DNA of 62,000 nucleotides from Adiantum capillus-veneris (GCA_014529385.2 CM043959.1:16805309-16867308), one strand, 5' to 3'; shown: positions 1 through 11,510, counted from the stretch's first letter. Made by a program: numbers and translations. The notes: generated by a model from the sequence alone, not told the origin.

Positions 1-560
1 ACAAATGGTAGAATGGATAGAGAAGACCCCCTCTCCCATTGAACTAATCAATGGTTGCGCAATCCTCAACTAGGATAATAGGGAAGTCAATAACACATTC
101 AACGTCGACATCTTCTTCAGCAAACTTGACCCACAGCCAACTGCTAAACACACACCCCTTCCAAGCGCCAACCAATGGCATGCACGGTAGGACAATATAG
201 AGAGATGCAATTCCATGCATAGAAAGTGTGCATGGAAGAAGAGGTTAGAAAGGTGGAGAAGTAGAAGAGATTTAGAGAGGACGCAAGACGCAAAAAGAAA
301 GGTGGAGAGGAGGAGGCACTTTGAAGACTCTTCAAATATAATAAGATGCCAGAAAGTTGGAGGAGCAAAAGAGAGCCAAAGGGGCAACAAAGCACAAAAA
401 GATAGGTGGAGTGGAGGAGAAAAGAAAGGAGTTCTTTGTGAATGAGGCAATTAAACACAACAAAGACTCCTCAAATGTAGCTACAACCAGGTATAGATTG
501 ATAGATTCTCTCTGAGGCACTTGATCTTACATACAAGAGATGAAGAAGACATGAAGGGCT
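1..560. other. AG-rich stretch, no gene
   Basis: No convincing gene is seen. The stretch is purine-rich, and short blocks around AGGTGGAGA recur near 250, 300 and 405. The block near 300-340 is loosely repeated near 400-475, including a shared run close to AAGACTCNTCAAATNTA. The short open frames here are low-complexity Arg/Lys/Glu products of that composition. Confidence 0.4.
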
Positions 561-570
561 TATAGGTGAC

Positions 571-926
571 TTGGAATTCATACGACAAAAGATTCACAAA
601 ATTCTTGATCAAGCCATGTGTTTTGCAGCTAATAGGGTGAGGAGGGAGCATGGACATGTGTCAAGACCCCAAGAAGGGGAGAGAAGGGTGAAGAAGGAGG
701 AAAAGAAAATGCTAGACATGGAGAAGAAGTAAAAAGACTTAGCATTAGAGCAAGAAGCTAGTCTGACAAAGACACCACATCAAAAGAAGATGTGTGCTAA
801 GCATCTAAGACCTGCTAGAAATAAAGAGGATGTAGAGAGAGCTGAGAAGAAGGTCGAGGCAAATTTTTCACCATGGACCAATAGGCCCCAACCGCTAGTC
901 CCAATGTGGCAAAAAAAAGCATAGGT
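571..926 (+). pseudogene. Lys/Glu-rich reading frame with one internal stop, unidentified
   Basis: One forward frame from about 571 to a TAG near 924 stays open except for a single TAA near 733. It reads as a hydrophilic, charged protein (DLEFIRQKIHKILDQAM near its start, NFSPWTNRPQPLVPMWQKKA near its end). The amino-acid variety is higher than expected from the flanking AG-rich DNA, so it may be a decayed exon or element gene. I do not recognise the family, see no splice evidence, and cannot exclude chance. Confidence 0.2.
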
Positions 927-1462
927 GGATTCCTAGCGCATCATACTTCACAAGATATGAAAGCATCAAAGAGCACCAAAACCCATCAACCCAAAAGTGC
1001 CATTTTCACAATTCATAACGGAAATATTGCAGCAATATTTAGGGAATAAAAATCAAGTCTAAAGTGCAACTCTAGGAGTGCTATAAGTAGCTTCAAAGGA
1101 CATCATTGTGTCCCTTTTCCAAGAAGTAATTTTATGCATGGTGCATGCTAATTATCCAAAATATAGGGACTTGAGATTAGCACACGCTTAGGATTAGAGG
1201 GGCCCATGCTCTGCATACAAGCTAGCCCCTTCAAAAATGACATTTGTGGCAAAGATTGTCATTTTTATTTAGTACCTTTTGTTTCACATTTTTTACTAAG
1301 ATTCCAAGGTGTTTTAAATCGATGGTGTGATGAAAGAGGAAAAATAGCAGCATGCAAGGATGGCAATGATAATGGAATTGAGGGTGTCAAAAAGGGGCAC
1401 AAGACCCTTTCAAAGGTTCAAGAGGCCTCAAGGCTTAGGTTTCAAGGCTTACCTCAACAATG

Positions 1463-1624
1463 TGGGGCCCCAAAAAGAGCCCTATGTGCCATGGAGCAAG
1501 TAGGTTTGATTATGGGAATGTCCCATCGATAGGGGGTCCAAAAAGGGCCTATGTGTTGTAGAACAATCGGGCTTGGTTGGGGCTTGATCAAAACATGGCA
1601 CATAGGGTCCTTTTTGTGCACCCC
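1463..1624. repeat. Interrupted inverted repeat with ~30-bp arms
   Basis: The arm at 1463-1493 (TGGGGCCCCAAAAAGAGCCC type sequence ending GTGCCATG) is matched in reverse complement at 1594-1624 (CATGGCACATAGGGTCC and onward), with a few mismatches and a 100-bp spacer. A third, direct partial copy lies at 1531-1560. It ends about 45 bp before the Copia-1 LTR. It could be a small hairpin element remnant, but no terminal duplication was found. Confidence 0.5.
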
Positions 1625-1669
1625 ATTCACGGCCCTCTCAAGACCGCACAAGGGTCCCAGGGCCCCTTA

Positions 1670-2094
1670 TGGATATAAAGAGATAGAGAAGAAGAGATCT
1701 TGAGCTCTTGCAAGCATGAATGCATGCGCACATGCGTGCACACACGCACACGCACACATGCATGCATGCACACACACACACACCCAAGAGCACACAAGGA
1801 GATGGAGGCTGAAATATTATTCTGCTTCTTCACTACTCAAAATGATGATAAGGTCTAGAAAACATAAGATGAAATACAACATAATAAGAGACTATGTACA
1901 TCAATCAATGGGAAACCCCTAGTGACTGAGCTAATAGATAAGTATGTCATCACTCTCGATATGTAGATAATGTCTATGAAGTCGTGCTATAGTATCATTG
2001 GCAACGATGATCCTTGTTTGTGCTATCTCATGCTAGTGATCAATGCAGGCAAGTAGTCATCCAAGAAAACCATGTATTGAGCTTGATCTCAACA
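1670..2094 (-). repeat. Copia-1 3' LTR
   Basis: In element orientation it begins TGTTGAGATCAAGCTC and ends in CA. It matches 6684-7052 but is longer (425 against 369 bp), largely because of an expanded CA-rich microsatellite at 1728-1784. A purine run GAGGGGAAG lies directly before it on the minus strand, as expected of a polypurine tract. The left boundary is the weaker one. Confidence 0.75.
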
Positions 2095-2104
2095 CTTCCC
2101 CTCA
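2095..2104 (-). promoter_or_regulatory. Copia-1 polypurine tract
   Basis: On the minus strand the sequence reads TTGAGGGGAAG immediately before the TGTTGAG start of the 3' LTR. This is the normal place for the plus-strand primer of an LTR element, and it fixes the inner edge of this LTR. Confidence 0.7.
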
Positions 2105-2199
2105 ATCTCAATGCCATATCTCCTACTCTAAGCATCACTCTAAATTTATTTAGCTTCTTTGCTCTTAGGGACTTCGTAAGATATTTTCAATATGCACAT

Positions 2200-2590
2200 C
2201 TATCCTCATGTACTTAAGGTCAATGTTTCCAGCCAAACCTGGTCTTTGATAAAGTGGTAGTGCACCTCAATGTGTTTTTTCCTTGCATGGAATACTAGGC
2301 TTTGTGCCAACTATATGCTGCTAAGGTTGTCCCGATGAATGACAATTGGCCAATGCATCTGTACATATAACTCTTCAAGTAGCATCTACAATCATGCTAC
2401 CTCACATGTTGCTACTTTAGTACCCTCGTACTTAGCCTTTTTACTTAATAGAGCAACCATAAGTGGCTTCTTGCTGCTCCAAGTGGTAGAAGCACTCCCA
2501 AGTGAAAACATAAGCCTAATGGTAGATCGCCAATCACACACTATACCATCTCCATCTACATTTGTTTAACCATAGAGATCCAACTCTATG
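2200..2590 (-). pseudogene. Copia-1 RNase H remnant
   Basis: Reading the minus strand across frames gives TWSSKKPLMVALLSKKAKYE, then CEVA and LLEELYV, then KKHIEVHYHFIKDQV. These are the recognisable blocks of the copia RNase H C-terminus (WSSKKQ..VALSS.EAEY and KHI..RYHFVR). Several in-frame stops and at least two frameshifts separate the blocks. RNase H would remove RNA from the RNA-DNA hybrid during reverse transcription; this copy cannot do so. It lies next to the 3' LTR, as expected. Confidence 0.65.
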
Positions 2591-2599
2591 CCAACCTCA

Positions 2600-3900
2600 T
2601 AAAAAAGTGCATAATACAATGTATCACTCACATACCTCAACATACACCTTAGCCCATCCAAATGTGGCTTCCTAGGAAGCTACATAAATTGATTCTCCAA
2701 GCCAATTGTGTAGCTCAAATTTGGATGTGAGATTATTAAGTAGATGAAGTTACCAAACCATCTTTTTGTACATCAAAGCATTCTCTAGGACATGACCCAA
2801 ATCAACTCCCATATTAAAAGGGCATAGCAATAGATTTACAATTAGCCAAACTTTACTTTGATAGCATATCCAATGCACATTACATTTGTGATAGGAATTT
2901 ACCCTCTTTTGTGTGTATCACTTCAATGCCCAAAAAGTAGCATGGCTTGCCTAGATCTTTCATGTCAAATTCTTGCTTCAAAAGATTCTTTACATGATTA
3001 ACTTTAGTTCCATTCTCACCTCCAGTGATCAAAACATCCACATATATGCAAACCATAGAAATCCCATTAATATTCTCGCACAAATATAATGAATGATTTG
3101 TGTCAGCCATACAAAAACAAATATGAAACAAGTAAGCTGCAAATTTCTCATGCCGAGCTCTTGATGCTTGCTTCAGCCCAAAAAGACATTTCCTCTAATT
3201 ACATACCTAATTTGGATGTGTCAAACTTTGATAAGCTATGGCTACTCCATTTACACCTTGGCTTGCGTCATCATGCTAGAATGCATTCTCTACATCCATC
3301 TAGTGTAAAACCCAACCTTTTGTTATAGCCATTGCAAAATGGTATGAATGTTAGCCATCTTGGATATCCAACTAAAATTCTTCTCATAGTCAATGCCATA
3401 AGTGTGTGCATACCCTTTGGTTATCAATCAAGCCTTGTATATGCTCATTGTGCCATCATCATTTGTATCACCTTATAAACCCATTTGCAGCCAAATTTTT
3501 GCCTTTTGAAAATGGCACCAAATCCCAAGTCTCATTTGCATTAAGGGCATCCATCTCCACATCCATAGCTTTATCCACCTGTCATTTCCAACAACATCCT
3601 CAAAACAAGTAGGCTCTAATTATGCACAATCTTTGCCATGAATGCTAGTGAGCCACATAACTAATATAAGTCAATCGCTACATAGGATTTATGTTTCTCC
3701 CAAATTTTCTTGGTATAAGATCATTTTCAAGTACTCTATTTCTAGTTTGCATCCTTCTTGCACTTGGAGAATTCAAAGAGGACATCTTAAGATCCTCATC
3801 AAGGACGTTGATATGAAACATTTGATTCTCCATCATCCATGACCTGCAGTCAAACTTGGCATCTTTGGGGCATCATCAACCTTACCTTTACCTTTCCTTC
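2600..3900 (-). pseudogene. Copia-1 reverse transcriptase (RVT_2) remnant
   Basis: The clearest part is 2880-3131, an 83-residue open stretch with CIYVDVLITGG followed by FDMKDLGKPCYFLGIEV. In copia reverse transcriptases this is the YVDDLLI catalytic box and the MKDLG..YFLGIEV segment. The second catalytic aspartate is replaced (YVDV), so the enzyme would be dead even without the stops around it. The region between here and the integrase is AT-rich and broken in all frames, and its limits are approximate. Confidence 0.7.
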
Positions 3901-4399
3901 ATACATTTGATGAATTTTTAGGAATTAATCGCTCACATAGCCTACCATTCCATGGATTTCAACATTACTCTGACACTAGGTACCCCTTGTGATCCACTCA
4001 AATTTTGTGATTATGTATATATTTTTCCTATAGCCACATATTTTCTTACACCAGCCCCAATACCATCCTTTACATTAGCATACCAAATTACTCTTCAAAA
4101 ATATTATCTCTACTTACCCTCACTTGATGTGTGACATGGTTCTAACATGTATAGCTTTTTTGCTCAAAGGAATAGCCAATAAACACACATTTTTTAGCTT
4201 TGGGATCAAGATTTGTGTGCAACAGATCAAGAACATGCACATAAGCAATACATCCAAACACTTTAAGGTGTGCCAAATCAAGTTATATACTAGTTACTTC
4301 TCCTTAGGTGTCAAACATTGTACACCAACAATACAAGTCACGTCCATTTTGTAGACAGCCATAGATAGTGCCTTAGCCTAATAACAATGAGGCACAATC

Positions 4400-4920
4400 T
4401 TCTCATTTGTCATTTGCCTTGAAAAATTTGCAATATATTTGTTCTCCTACTCAACAAAACCATTTTGTTGTGGAGTATCCCTGCATGAAAACTGCTTCTA
4501 AATTCCATGCTTTCTCAAAAAACTGCCAAATTCACTATTCTCCCCCTCCATCCAACCTGAGGCATTGTACATACTTTCTTATCTATTTTTCGACCATAGT
4601 TTTGAAATTTTGAAAGTGAGTAAACACCTCACTTTTCTCCTTCATGAAATAAACCCATAATTTCCTTGTATGATCATCAATGAAAGTAGCATAATATTTG
4701 CTTCCACTCATAGATGGAGTCTTTGCAGAACCACCCATAGATGAGTCTTTGTAGGACCCCATACATAAGAATACACTATCTTCAACACATTTTTTCTTAC
4801 ATGCTTATCATGAGGAATAGATTCCTTTGCCTGCTTTCCAAATTGATAAGCCTCACAAATCTTATGCACTTTAGCTACTTTAAACACTAGCAGAACTATA
4901 ACAAGTTTTTGGCCTTGCAT
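4400..4920 (-). pseudogene. Copia-1 integrase remnant
   Basis: The minus strand at 4708-4920 reads ICEAYQFGKQAKESIPHDKH, then LKIVYSYVWGPTKT, matching the CxxC(Y)GKQ..SFP and L.LVHSDVCGP blocks at the start of a copia integrase. The catalytic Asp of HSD is replaced by Tyr. Downstream blocks continue in shifted frames: YYATFIDDHTRKLWVYFMKE, CLRLDGGEN and DTPQQNGFVEQENK, the last holding the catalytic Glu. The reading frame is interrupted several times. Confidence 0.7.
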
Positions 4921-5289
4921 TTTTTTGAACCTTTGAACATTTGCATGCCCAATACGCTTCTACATTTTTTCAATGTTTGCAACAACTACTAAACTGTACA
5001 CACATAGTAGCTTGTATCTATGGTACATTCACTTGTGTAAGTAGACTTCCAATCTTCTTATATGCCACTACGTAGAGGTCATCAACATTAAATTTGACCT
5101 ACAAACCCTGCTCTACCATTTGTCAAAATAACACCAAGTTCTTTGTGATGTTGGGCACATGTAGTATATCAACCAAATACTTCACTTTGCCTTCTACCAA
5201 GGACAATGTCACCTTTATTTTATATGTAATAGGATGTGATGTATCATCCTCGATGTCTAACATAACCAAGATTGTCCAAAGTTTGTACG

Positions 5290-5350
5290 TCATTCAACCA
5301 TTCACCATGGCTGGTCATGTGATTTGACACACCCAAATCCACATAACATA
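5290..5350 (-). pseudogene. Copia-1 aspartic protease remnant
   Basis: The minus strand reads YVDLGVSNHMTSHGEWLND. This matches the copia protease start W.(V/L)DSGAS.HMT, in which DSG is the catalytic triad motif. Here the Ser is Leu (DLG), so the active site is lost. It sits between gag and integrase as expected. Confidence 0.6.
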
Positions 5351-5439
5351 CATTGTTACACTATTTGATATGCTTACAAACATAGTGTTCATTGTATATT
5401 GCATGACAAATAATCTCTCTAGCTCAATTGTGCCTTGTT

Positions 5440-6187
5440 CATTGTGGCAAAGTTGTCTTGCTTCTTTCTTGGTTGTTGATAGTCATGGCATAATTGAGCA
5501 TGCCTATCACAATTCCAAAAAAAATGTTATCTCCATTATTTCTTGTATTATAATTTGCATGACCTCTTTGACTCCCCTTGCCTTGAAACTATCCTTTTTC
5601 ACCTATATTTTATCTTTGATTATCTTGTGTTTCTTGATTTCCTTGGTCACGACCACCTCCTTGACATGCACCATGTGCTCTACCTCTTCCTCTACCTTTG
5701 TGCAAGCAAAATTCCATCTTATCATCATTTTCAATAGTCACAACAATAGAAGCAAGTGACTTGAATATACTCTTTATCTTCAAGATATAATCATTTGTGG
5801 ATAGATTCTCCTTCTTGATTGAGTTCAAATCTAATTTCAACTGCAACTTTCTTGCTTTAGTGTTGGTTACATCTAGTGAGACCAAATTATTCTGATCTTG
5901 CAAAGGGGAATTGGCATCTTGTATATGTCCGTTCATAGTATCTTACATACTGATGGATAACCAAGACAAAACTTTATGTGTTCCTTGGTTCTAGTCTTTG
6001 AAAGCCTTTACCTGATATGGAGTAGGATTACTATCTAGCAAATTTGGCACCTCCTCATTCTCACCTTCAATGTAATCCCAATAATCTTTATCCTTCAAGA
6101 AATTGGTCATTCTAAACTTCTAAGCATGGAAGTATTCTTGTCTAGTTTCTCAATGATGATAGCAGCGACGCCATCACTGTTTGACAT
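5440..6187 (-). pseudogene. Copia-1 gag remnant (UBN2 type)
   Basis: An ATG at 6187 begins MSNSDGVAAIIIEKLDKNT. After a one-base frameshift and a TAG replacing an expected Trp, the frame resumes as KFRMTNFLKDKDYWDYIEGE, the usual N-terminal block of copia gag. The open stretch 5610-5936 continues with LSTNDYILKIKSIFKSLASI, typical of UBN2 gag, and ends in an Arg/Gly-rich tail. A decayed zinc knuckle (NCDRHAQLCHDY) follows near 5480. Gag would have formed the cytoplasmic particle. It is clearly non-functional. Confidence 0.7.
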
Positions 6188-6671
6188 GTTTACAAAAAAT
6201 CATAGGTTTGCACAAACTTGCAATGTACCAAAAATAGCGAGTAATAACTATCATGACTTATGAACACGATGTATGTATATACACCTAAATATTTGCTTAC
6301 ACTAATATAAAATACGTGTGAACACTTCACCCAAAATCAAGCTTCGTGCAATACAAAAATGGTAGGCTTGCCGAATCTTGTACCTTGGCATTTTTGCATG
6401 TGAATGCACTCTATCTCAAAAAAGAGGTCAAAATTCACTCAAAATTGAAATTTGGCCGCACAACCATAATTTGAGCTGCATAGAAATCTAAGATACATGA
6501 TCTTCCATAGGAATCATTGAAATTGAAGATCATTATCGACACCTCCCAAAAATCTCAAGATTAGTGTAGAACCAACACATGGAGAGGAAAGAGTATGGAA
6601 AGCTCTTTACCCTCACCTACTTCTTCCACTATTCTTCCTACTTGCTTCTCACAGCACCTTAGCCACATCAA

Positions 6672-6683
6672 GCTCTCATACCA
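6672..6683 (-). promoter_or_regulatory. Copia-1 primer binding site (initiator Met tRNA)
   Basis: On the minus strand TGGTATGAGAGC directly follows the 5' LTR. The plant initiator-Met tRNA primer site is TGGTATCAGAGC, so there is one mismatch. It sets the LTR/internal boundary at 6683/6684. Confidence 0.8.
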
Positions 6684-6711
6684 TGTGAAGGGAGAGAAGG
6701 AGGGAGCTTGA

Positions 6712-6749
<38 letters not shown>

Positions 6750-7052
6750 CCAAGAGAGCACACAAGGAGATGGAGACTAAAATATTCTTCTTATTTGTCA
6801 CTACTCAAAATGATGATAAGGTCTACAAAACATAATCTAAAAATACAATATAATAAAGAGACTATGTACAACCGTCAATGTGAAGCCGCTAGTGAGTGAG
6901 TTGGCAAATAAATATGCCATCACTCTTGGTGAGTATACCATGTCAATGAAGTCTAGCAATAATACTATCCTCATGTTCACTACTGTGTGCAATGGTCATT
7001 GTAGAAGAGTAATAATCTAGACAAACCATATGTTGAGCTTGATATTCCACCA
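6684..7052 (-). repeat. Copia-1 5' LTR
   Basis: It starts (element orientation) TGGTGGAATATCAAGC and ends CTTCACA against the primer site. It matches 1670-2094 from the microsatellite outwards. A perfect CA repeat (6718-6748) lies inside the LTR and is followed by CCAAGAG, as in the other copy. Confidence 0.75.
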
Positions 7053-7770
7053 ATGGACTCCTCATGGAGCTTTCCCTTACATCATCGATGCCACCATCCC
7101 CACTTGTTGTCACGCCTTCTTTGTGCCGTGTTGATGTTTGAAGCACAATCTGCAGTTTCTTGGGAAGGACATTCAATGAGGAAAATAGAATGAAATCATT
7201 AATCAACACTTGATTAAGCACTTATTGGGTCAAAAAAATGGATACAAAACACTTTATTGATCTAAAAGGAATTTTTGCATTGAGATGTGCTATAATAGGG
7301 GTTTATGGCTACCTACTAAAAGAAGCTCTCAAAGGAGGTGTAAAGTTAGCATTCTAGATGCGGGATGTACCCCTATGGAGTGGACAATTAGGTTTGGTGA
7401 AGTTATCTTGTGCAAGGGTTAGGACACAATGGCTTAGAAAAAAGCTCGGGTACGTACTTGCACTTAAAACTATGAAGGGTGGATTCTCTATTTACTAATA
7501 TATGTTTATTGGTATTGGATGCAATTGAATCATTGCAAAAGTACTGCTAAGTGCTTTGTAGTTGATCACCTTTTCATGCTTGTTCTTCAAGTAGTCCATG
7601 AACAACTCTAAGAAAATTGATGTTGAACCTAGGTGGGTAATACAAAATGAATGCGTCCTTGTCCTCTCACACTCCTCAAAAGCCACCTCTCCAGGAACTA
7701 AATTGATCCATATCTTTTGTTATTTGTATAAAGCACATGGTTAAGTGCATTGCTAAAAGTAGATACAATA
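7053..7770. other. No recognisable gene
   Basis: The stretch between Copia-1 and the gypsy remnant holds only short, unrelated open frames. I see no repeat, splice pattern or protein motif I can name. Confidence 0.35.
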
Positions 7771-7772
7771 TA

Positions 7773-8660
7773 TTAAGCAATGAAACACCTCTTTGCTTCT
7801 ATAGCTTTCTCCATTTTAGTAAATGCTTGATTTGTCAAATTGATACTACCCATGTCAACTCTACTACTAATAGTGAGTTCAACATGCAATTGAAAGAGTC
7901 TATTTTGCATGTTGTCATAGATTTCTTTGTTTGCATTGATACAAACAAGGGTGGATACAATGAGATCCTCCAGCAATGTGTGTGCCTCTAGGAATGTGAA
8001 CACTTTTGTCAATGTATTGTCATTGAAATCCATTTCAAAGTGTGAGGCACAATGCCATGGTGTTGAGATGAAAGCTCAACAAAGGGGTCACACTGGTGGG
8101 ATAGGCTCTAGGCCTTTGTTGCTTATTGAGAGCAACAAGAGAATAAATATTTACACATTCAAGAACAAATCAAATAGACAAGTTTCTTAGTCTAGAAAAA
8201 ATCACTTCAGTTAATAAGTTATTGATACACTGATGAATTTGAAGGCATGAAATCTTATAAAATCACAAATAGCCACCCTTCTTCTTCTCCTCCACATTGT
8301 TGAAACCCAACAATATTTCCCTTGTACATGTTCCCCTTGTAACTCAATCCTTGTCTTCAGAAAAGAAATCCTTTTTTAAGGCCTTCTTAAATTCAATCCA
8401 AGTCGGGTTATGCGCATCACAAATCTCATCAAAATGGAATGAAGCTCAGATACAATGATATAAACAAAGCTACCAATGCAGTGATGCTCCAATTCCATTG
8501 ATTGTTCATAAGATTTACAAAACTTTGAGATATCTTTGCCCTCAAAGTGGTCTATCAGCCTTTCAATTCGTTCTTCCAAATGAAATCGTTGTTGACTCGC
8601 TTGTTTTTGTTGTAAAAAACTTGCAAATTGCTACATATTCTAGTCTTGCAAACTTGCCAA
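7773..8660 (-). pseudogene. Ty3/gypsy gag remnant
   Basis: From about 8650 downward the minus strand reads QFASFLQQKQASQQRFHLEE, then IERLIDHFEGKDISKFCKSY, then EQSMELEHH. After one frameshift it reads FDEICDAHNPTWIEFKKALK and DFFSEDKD. The pattern F.GKD...F...Y...ME followed by W..FK..L...F is that of a gypsy-type retrotransposon gag. The frame then stops at 8350. The next open frame (7773-8033, TKVFTFLEAHTLLEDLIVST) lies in the same orientation and may be the next part of the polyprotein, but I cannot identify it. The primer site at 9429 supports a gypsy element on this strand. Confidence 0.55.
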
Positions 8661-9428
8661 TCACTTGCAAATTTGAGTTCAAACTTTTAAATCAAGTTCA
8701 CCAAAGATATCAAGATGAAAGCTCAATGAAGTGGGTACAATCAACTGGATAGGGATCACACCTCAGGTTGCTCAAATTAATAAGAGAATAAGTAGCCCCT
8801 TGGATAATATTTTAGATCTGGGGCTATTTAAACACCCAAATTGAGTAAGGATGGGCTCAATAGACAGGTTAGGGTATGAAGTACCTAGGGTTGGGGTCTG
8901 TTCACCTATCAGGCCCATGCAATCACTGTCACTATGAGACTGCAAATTTTGGACCTACCCATTTGAAGTGTATGCCTTGGGGTCCTATTGACCCTGTGCA
9001 CCAAAGGATTGGGTAAAGTTACCCTTTGCAAAAATGCCTTCTACTCTTTTGGCTACCCTTTGGACAATTTTGTAGGTTTTAGGGCAACTTTGAAAACCAA
9101 ATCACTTGAGGGGGGTCTCAATGGGTAGCCTAAGTGGTCAAGCATCCAATGGTGGAGTCAACTCCCCAGCCTAGCCTATGCTAAACTCAAGCGTGGACTT
9201 GATGCCAAGCACCAAAACCAACAACCAAAGTCAGTTAACCTAATGAAAAGTCTGAGAAGCACACCGGGCTCCTAAACCAACCAAAGAGAAAGCAATAAGC
9301 CTCCCTAGAGAAAGCAGTAAGCCTCCATGCCCCTCTGTCTAAAGTAAAGTATGAACAACAACTGGAATTGTAAAACACGGACGATGGGTAAACCTCATAC
9401 GATCTTCTTCGCTAGTGTAAGTCCTACG
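8661..9428. other. Gypsy 5' leader region, no gene recognised
   Basis: This lies between the primer site and the gag remnant, so it is probably untranslated leader of the same element. A block at 8711-8790 (GATGAAAGCTCAA ... AAGAGAATAA) loosely resembles 8067-8147, suggesting an old internal duplication. Confidence 0.35.
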
Positions 9429-9446
9429 TCCCCAGCAACAGTGCCA
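9429..9446 (-). promoter_or_regulatory. Gypsy primer binding site (Asp tRNA type)
   Basis: The plus strand reads TCCCCAGCAACAGTGCCA; its complement TGGCACTGTTGCTGGGGA differs in three positions from TGGCGCCGTTGCCGGGGA, the site complementary to the 3' end of plant Asp tRNA used by many Ty3/gypsy elements. It is followed, after one base, by CAACA/TGTTG, a typical LTR end. Confidence 0.7.
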
Positions 9447-9447
9447 A

Positions 9448-10260
9448 TGTTGGCAGATACGTCTCACGATCGGACGCTGCCTGCACCTTGGCGAGAACTC
9501 AAACCAACATAAAATGTCCAACCTGAGGACATAGCTGACCTGACTAGTGCATGGAAACGTCAAATACAATGCCCTAAGTGGCGAAGCACCGAGGAGAGAG
9601 GTGTCACACCCTCTATACAAGGTAGATCTAGCAAATAACGAGAAACTTGCATGCGGGCTAGGTGAGACTCTCTTAGGCCGTAGAGGACTCAAACAGACTC
9701 CAAACTTGATGAAACTTGATATCCTAGCTAATAATACCAAGGGGAACCCAAATATGTGACCAAAACTCAATTCTAAAAATTTGGTTAGGATGAGCAACCG
9801 CGATCGTCGCCACTCCCATCTACACCAAAAGTGACAAATGAGGGGTCCTATGGATCCTCTCTTATCCTAACTACCTATGTCCAAGCTTAGAAACACATTT
9901 AAACCTTTGATTACCTCTAAAAATCAAGATTAATACACGGGGCAGCCTCGAGCTAAAACCACTTGATGCATCACACATACACACTCAAACACAGCACAAA
10001 AGACATGTACATGAAGCTAAGAGCGTGTAGAAGCAACACCTGAAGTTCCATTGCAATGCCATACATGTACAAAGAGTTGTGAGTGTGCAAACATAGGCCA
10101 AAATCGTACGAATGATTCACAGTCCTCACTAGTTGATCCTCTTTAATAATTACAACCTTTGGCTTATTTACCTAGGAGTCTAAATTAGGTGTTTGGGCTA
10201 AAAGAGGTAATTATTACAATAGTTAGTGCATTAGGCTGTTTGTTCTCTTCCATTATTACA
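9448..10260 (-). repeat. Gypsy 5' LTR (outer end uncertain)
   Basis: In plus orientation it starts TGTTGGCAGATACG directly after the primer site. No second copy lies in the window, so the outer end is a guess: a CA at about 10260, just before Copia-2 integrase sequence resumes. An antisense open frame of 152 codons (9339-9797) crosses the primer site and the LTR end and is not taken as a gene. The position suggests that this element inserted into, or is broken against, Copia-2. Confidence 0.5.
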
Positions 10261-10997
10261 GGCCTTTCTCAGAATTTATAAACAAGATTAGGATTTCTTG
10301 TAAAACATATGAATTACAAGCCGGCTTTAAGGCAAAATTTGAAAAATAAATAATGCGCCTCCGTTGACCGTTGGATTTGGTGTGTGTTGGTCAACTGCTT
10401 CAATTTCTCAACAAGAACAACCCACTTCTTGAATACACCAAACACCATATCTCTATTACGGATGGGGTATATTTATACCTCTTGCCAGCATAATCAATAA
10501 ACATGACAAAATACATAGCACCTTCAAGGGAAGCATGGGGTGTTGGCATGCATACATTGCTATGCACAAGAGCTAGTTTTTCAATGACATGTGTGGAACA
10601 TTCTTCTTATGCAAAGGCCGAGCATGCCGACCATAAATGCACTACTCACAAAAAGAAAATCCATAAAAATTAGAGATGGGAATGTAGTCCAAATGTGCCA
10701 ACAATTTCATGCCCTTTAGTGACATATGCCCCAAATGCTAACGCCATAAGAACACTGGAGGCTACTAAGTCATCCCCACAATGTAAGCAACAATACTTCC
10801 TATTGGAAGTGAACGCAATGTATTTCTCTTCACACATTTGCCCAAAACAAGACTTCCCTTAGTGAGCTTCCAACATCTATCACCAAAAGATGCATGAACA
10901 CTACAAGAGTCGAGCTAACCCACACTAATCAAGATCTTTGCAAGTGCTAGAACAAGAGACACGCACAATAAGACAAATGTAATGAAATTTGGCTTGG

Positions 10998-11510
10998 CTA
11001 ATTGAATGCCTCACCAATGCCATGAATCTGGATAGAAGAAGCATCCGCATGAGAAGCATCATAGTCATGAAACCATGAGTTGTGAGGCATAGCATGGAAA
11101 GATGCATCACTATCAATGATCCAATCCGTAGGCATACTCATCTCATAAGTGATTATGAAAGTATCATAAAATGAAGTGGCAAGCAACACATCTCCAAGCT
11201 CTCCACTACATGCACTACTAGAAGCATCATCATGCATGTGATCATGATGAGAGCTACACTCTCCATGTGTTGCACTCAACTCCTCTAATTTGACATTTGA
11301 CTTTGGTTTGGCTTTCACGTGATCTTTGTTCTTCTTCTTACCATCCCCATGTTCTCTTTTTATCTTGTAGTAGTCCTTCTTAACGTGACCCTTTTTGCCA
11401 CAATGAAAGAATTCCACATTCCCTTTACTTATGCCTGCATGAGACTTATTTCTAGATGTACTCCCATTGTTGAATTTATGTCTCTCCATAGACCTACTTG
11501 TAATAGCCAT
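10998..11510 (-). pseudogene. Copia-2 gag C-terminus and protease
   Basis: A 170-codon open stretch contains FFHCGKKGHVKKDYYK, the gag zinc knuckle. Two of the three cysteines of the CCHC pattern are lost (Phe and Tyr in their place). About 85 residues later comes DWIIDSDASFHAMPHNSWFH, the protease start W..DSGA..H.T. The catalytic Gly is Asp (DSD). The intervening region is Lys- then His/Ser-rich, as in copia gag-protease linkers. The frame is open, but both functional sites are damaged, so it is a remnant. Confidence 0.7.

Larger units (their letters stand above)
1670..7052 (-). mobile_element. Copia-1: LTR retrotransposon with both LTRs, degenerate
   Basis: A Ty1/copia element reads on the minus strand. 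The two LTR copies align along their lengths (shared blocks include CACTACTCAAAATGATGATA and AGAGACTATGTACA). Between them, from high to low coordinates, are primer site, gag, protease, integrase, reverse transcriptase and RNase H, which is the copia order. Every domain carries stops or frameshifts, so it is inactive. Five-base flanks (CCTTA left, ATGGA right) do not match, so no target duplication is seen; the ends may have been changed later or my boundaries may be off by a few bases. Confidence 0.85.

Noticed and set aside
9339-9797. 152-codon minus-strand open frame
   Set aside because: It crosses the gypsy primer site and LTR end and shows no known domain, so it is chance openness within an LTR.
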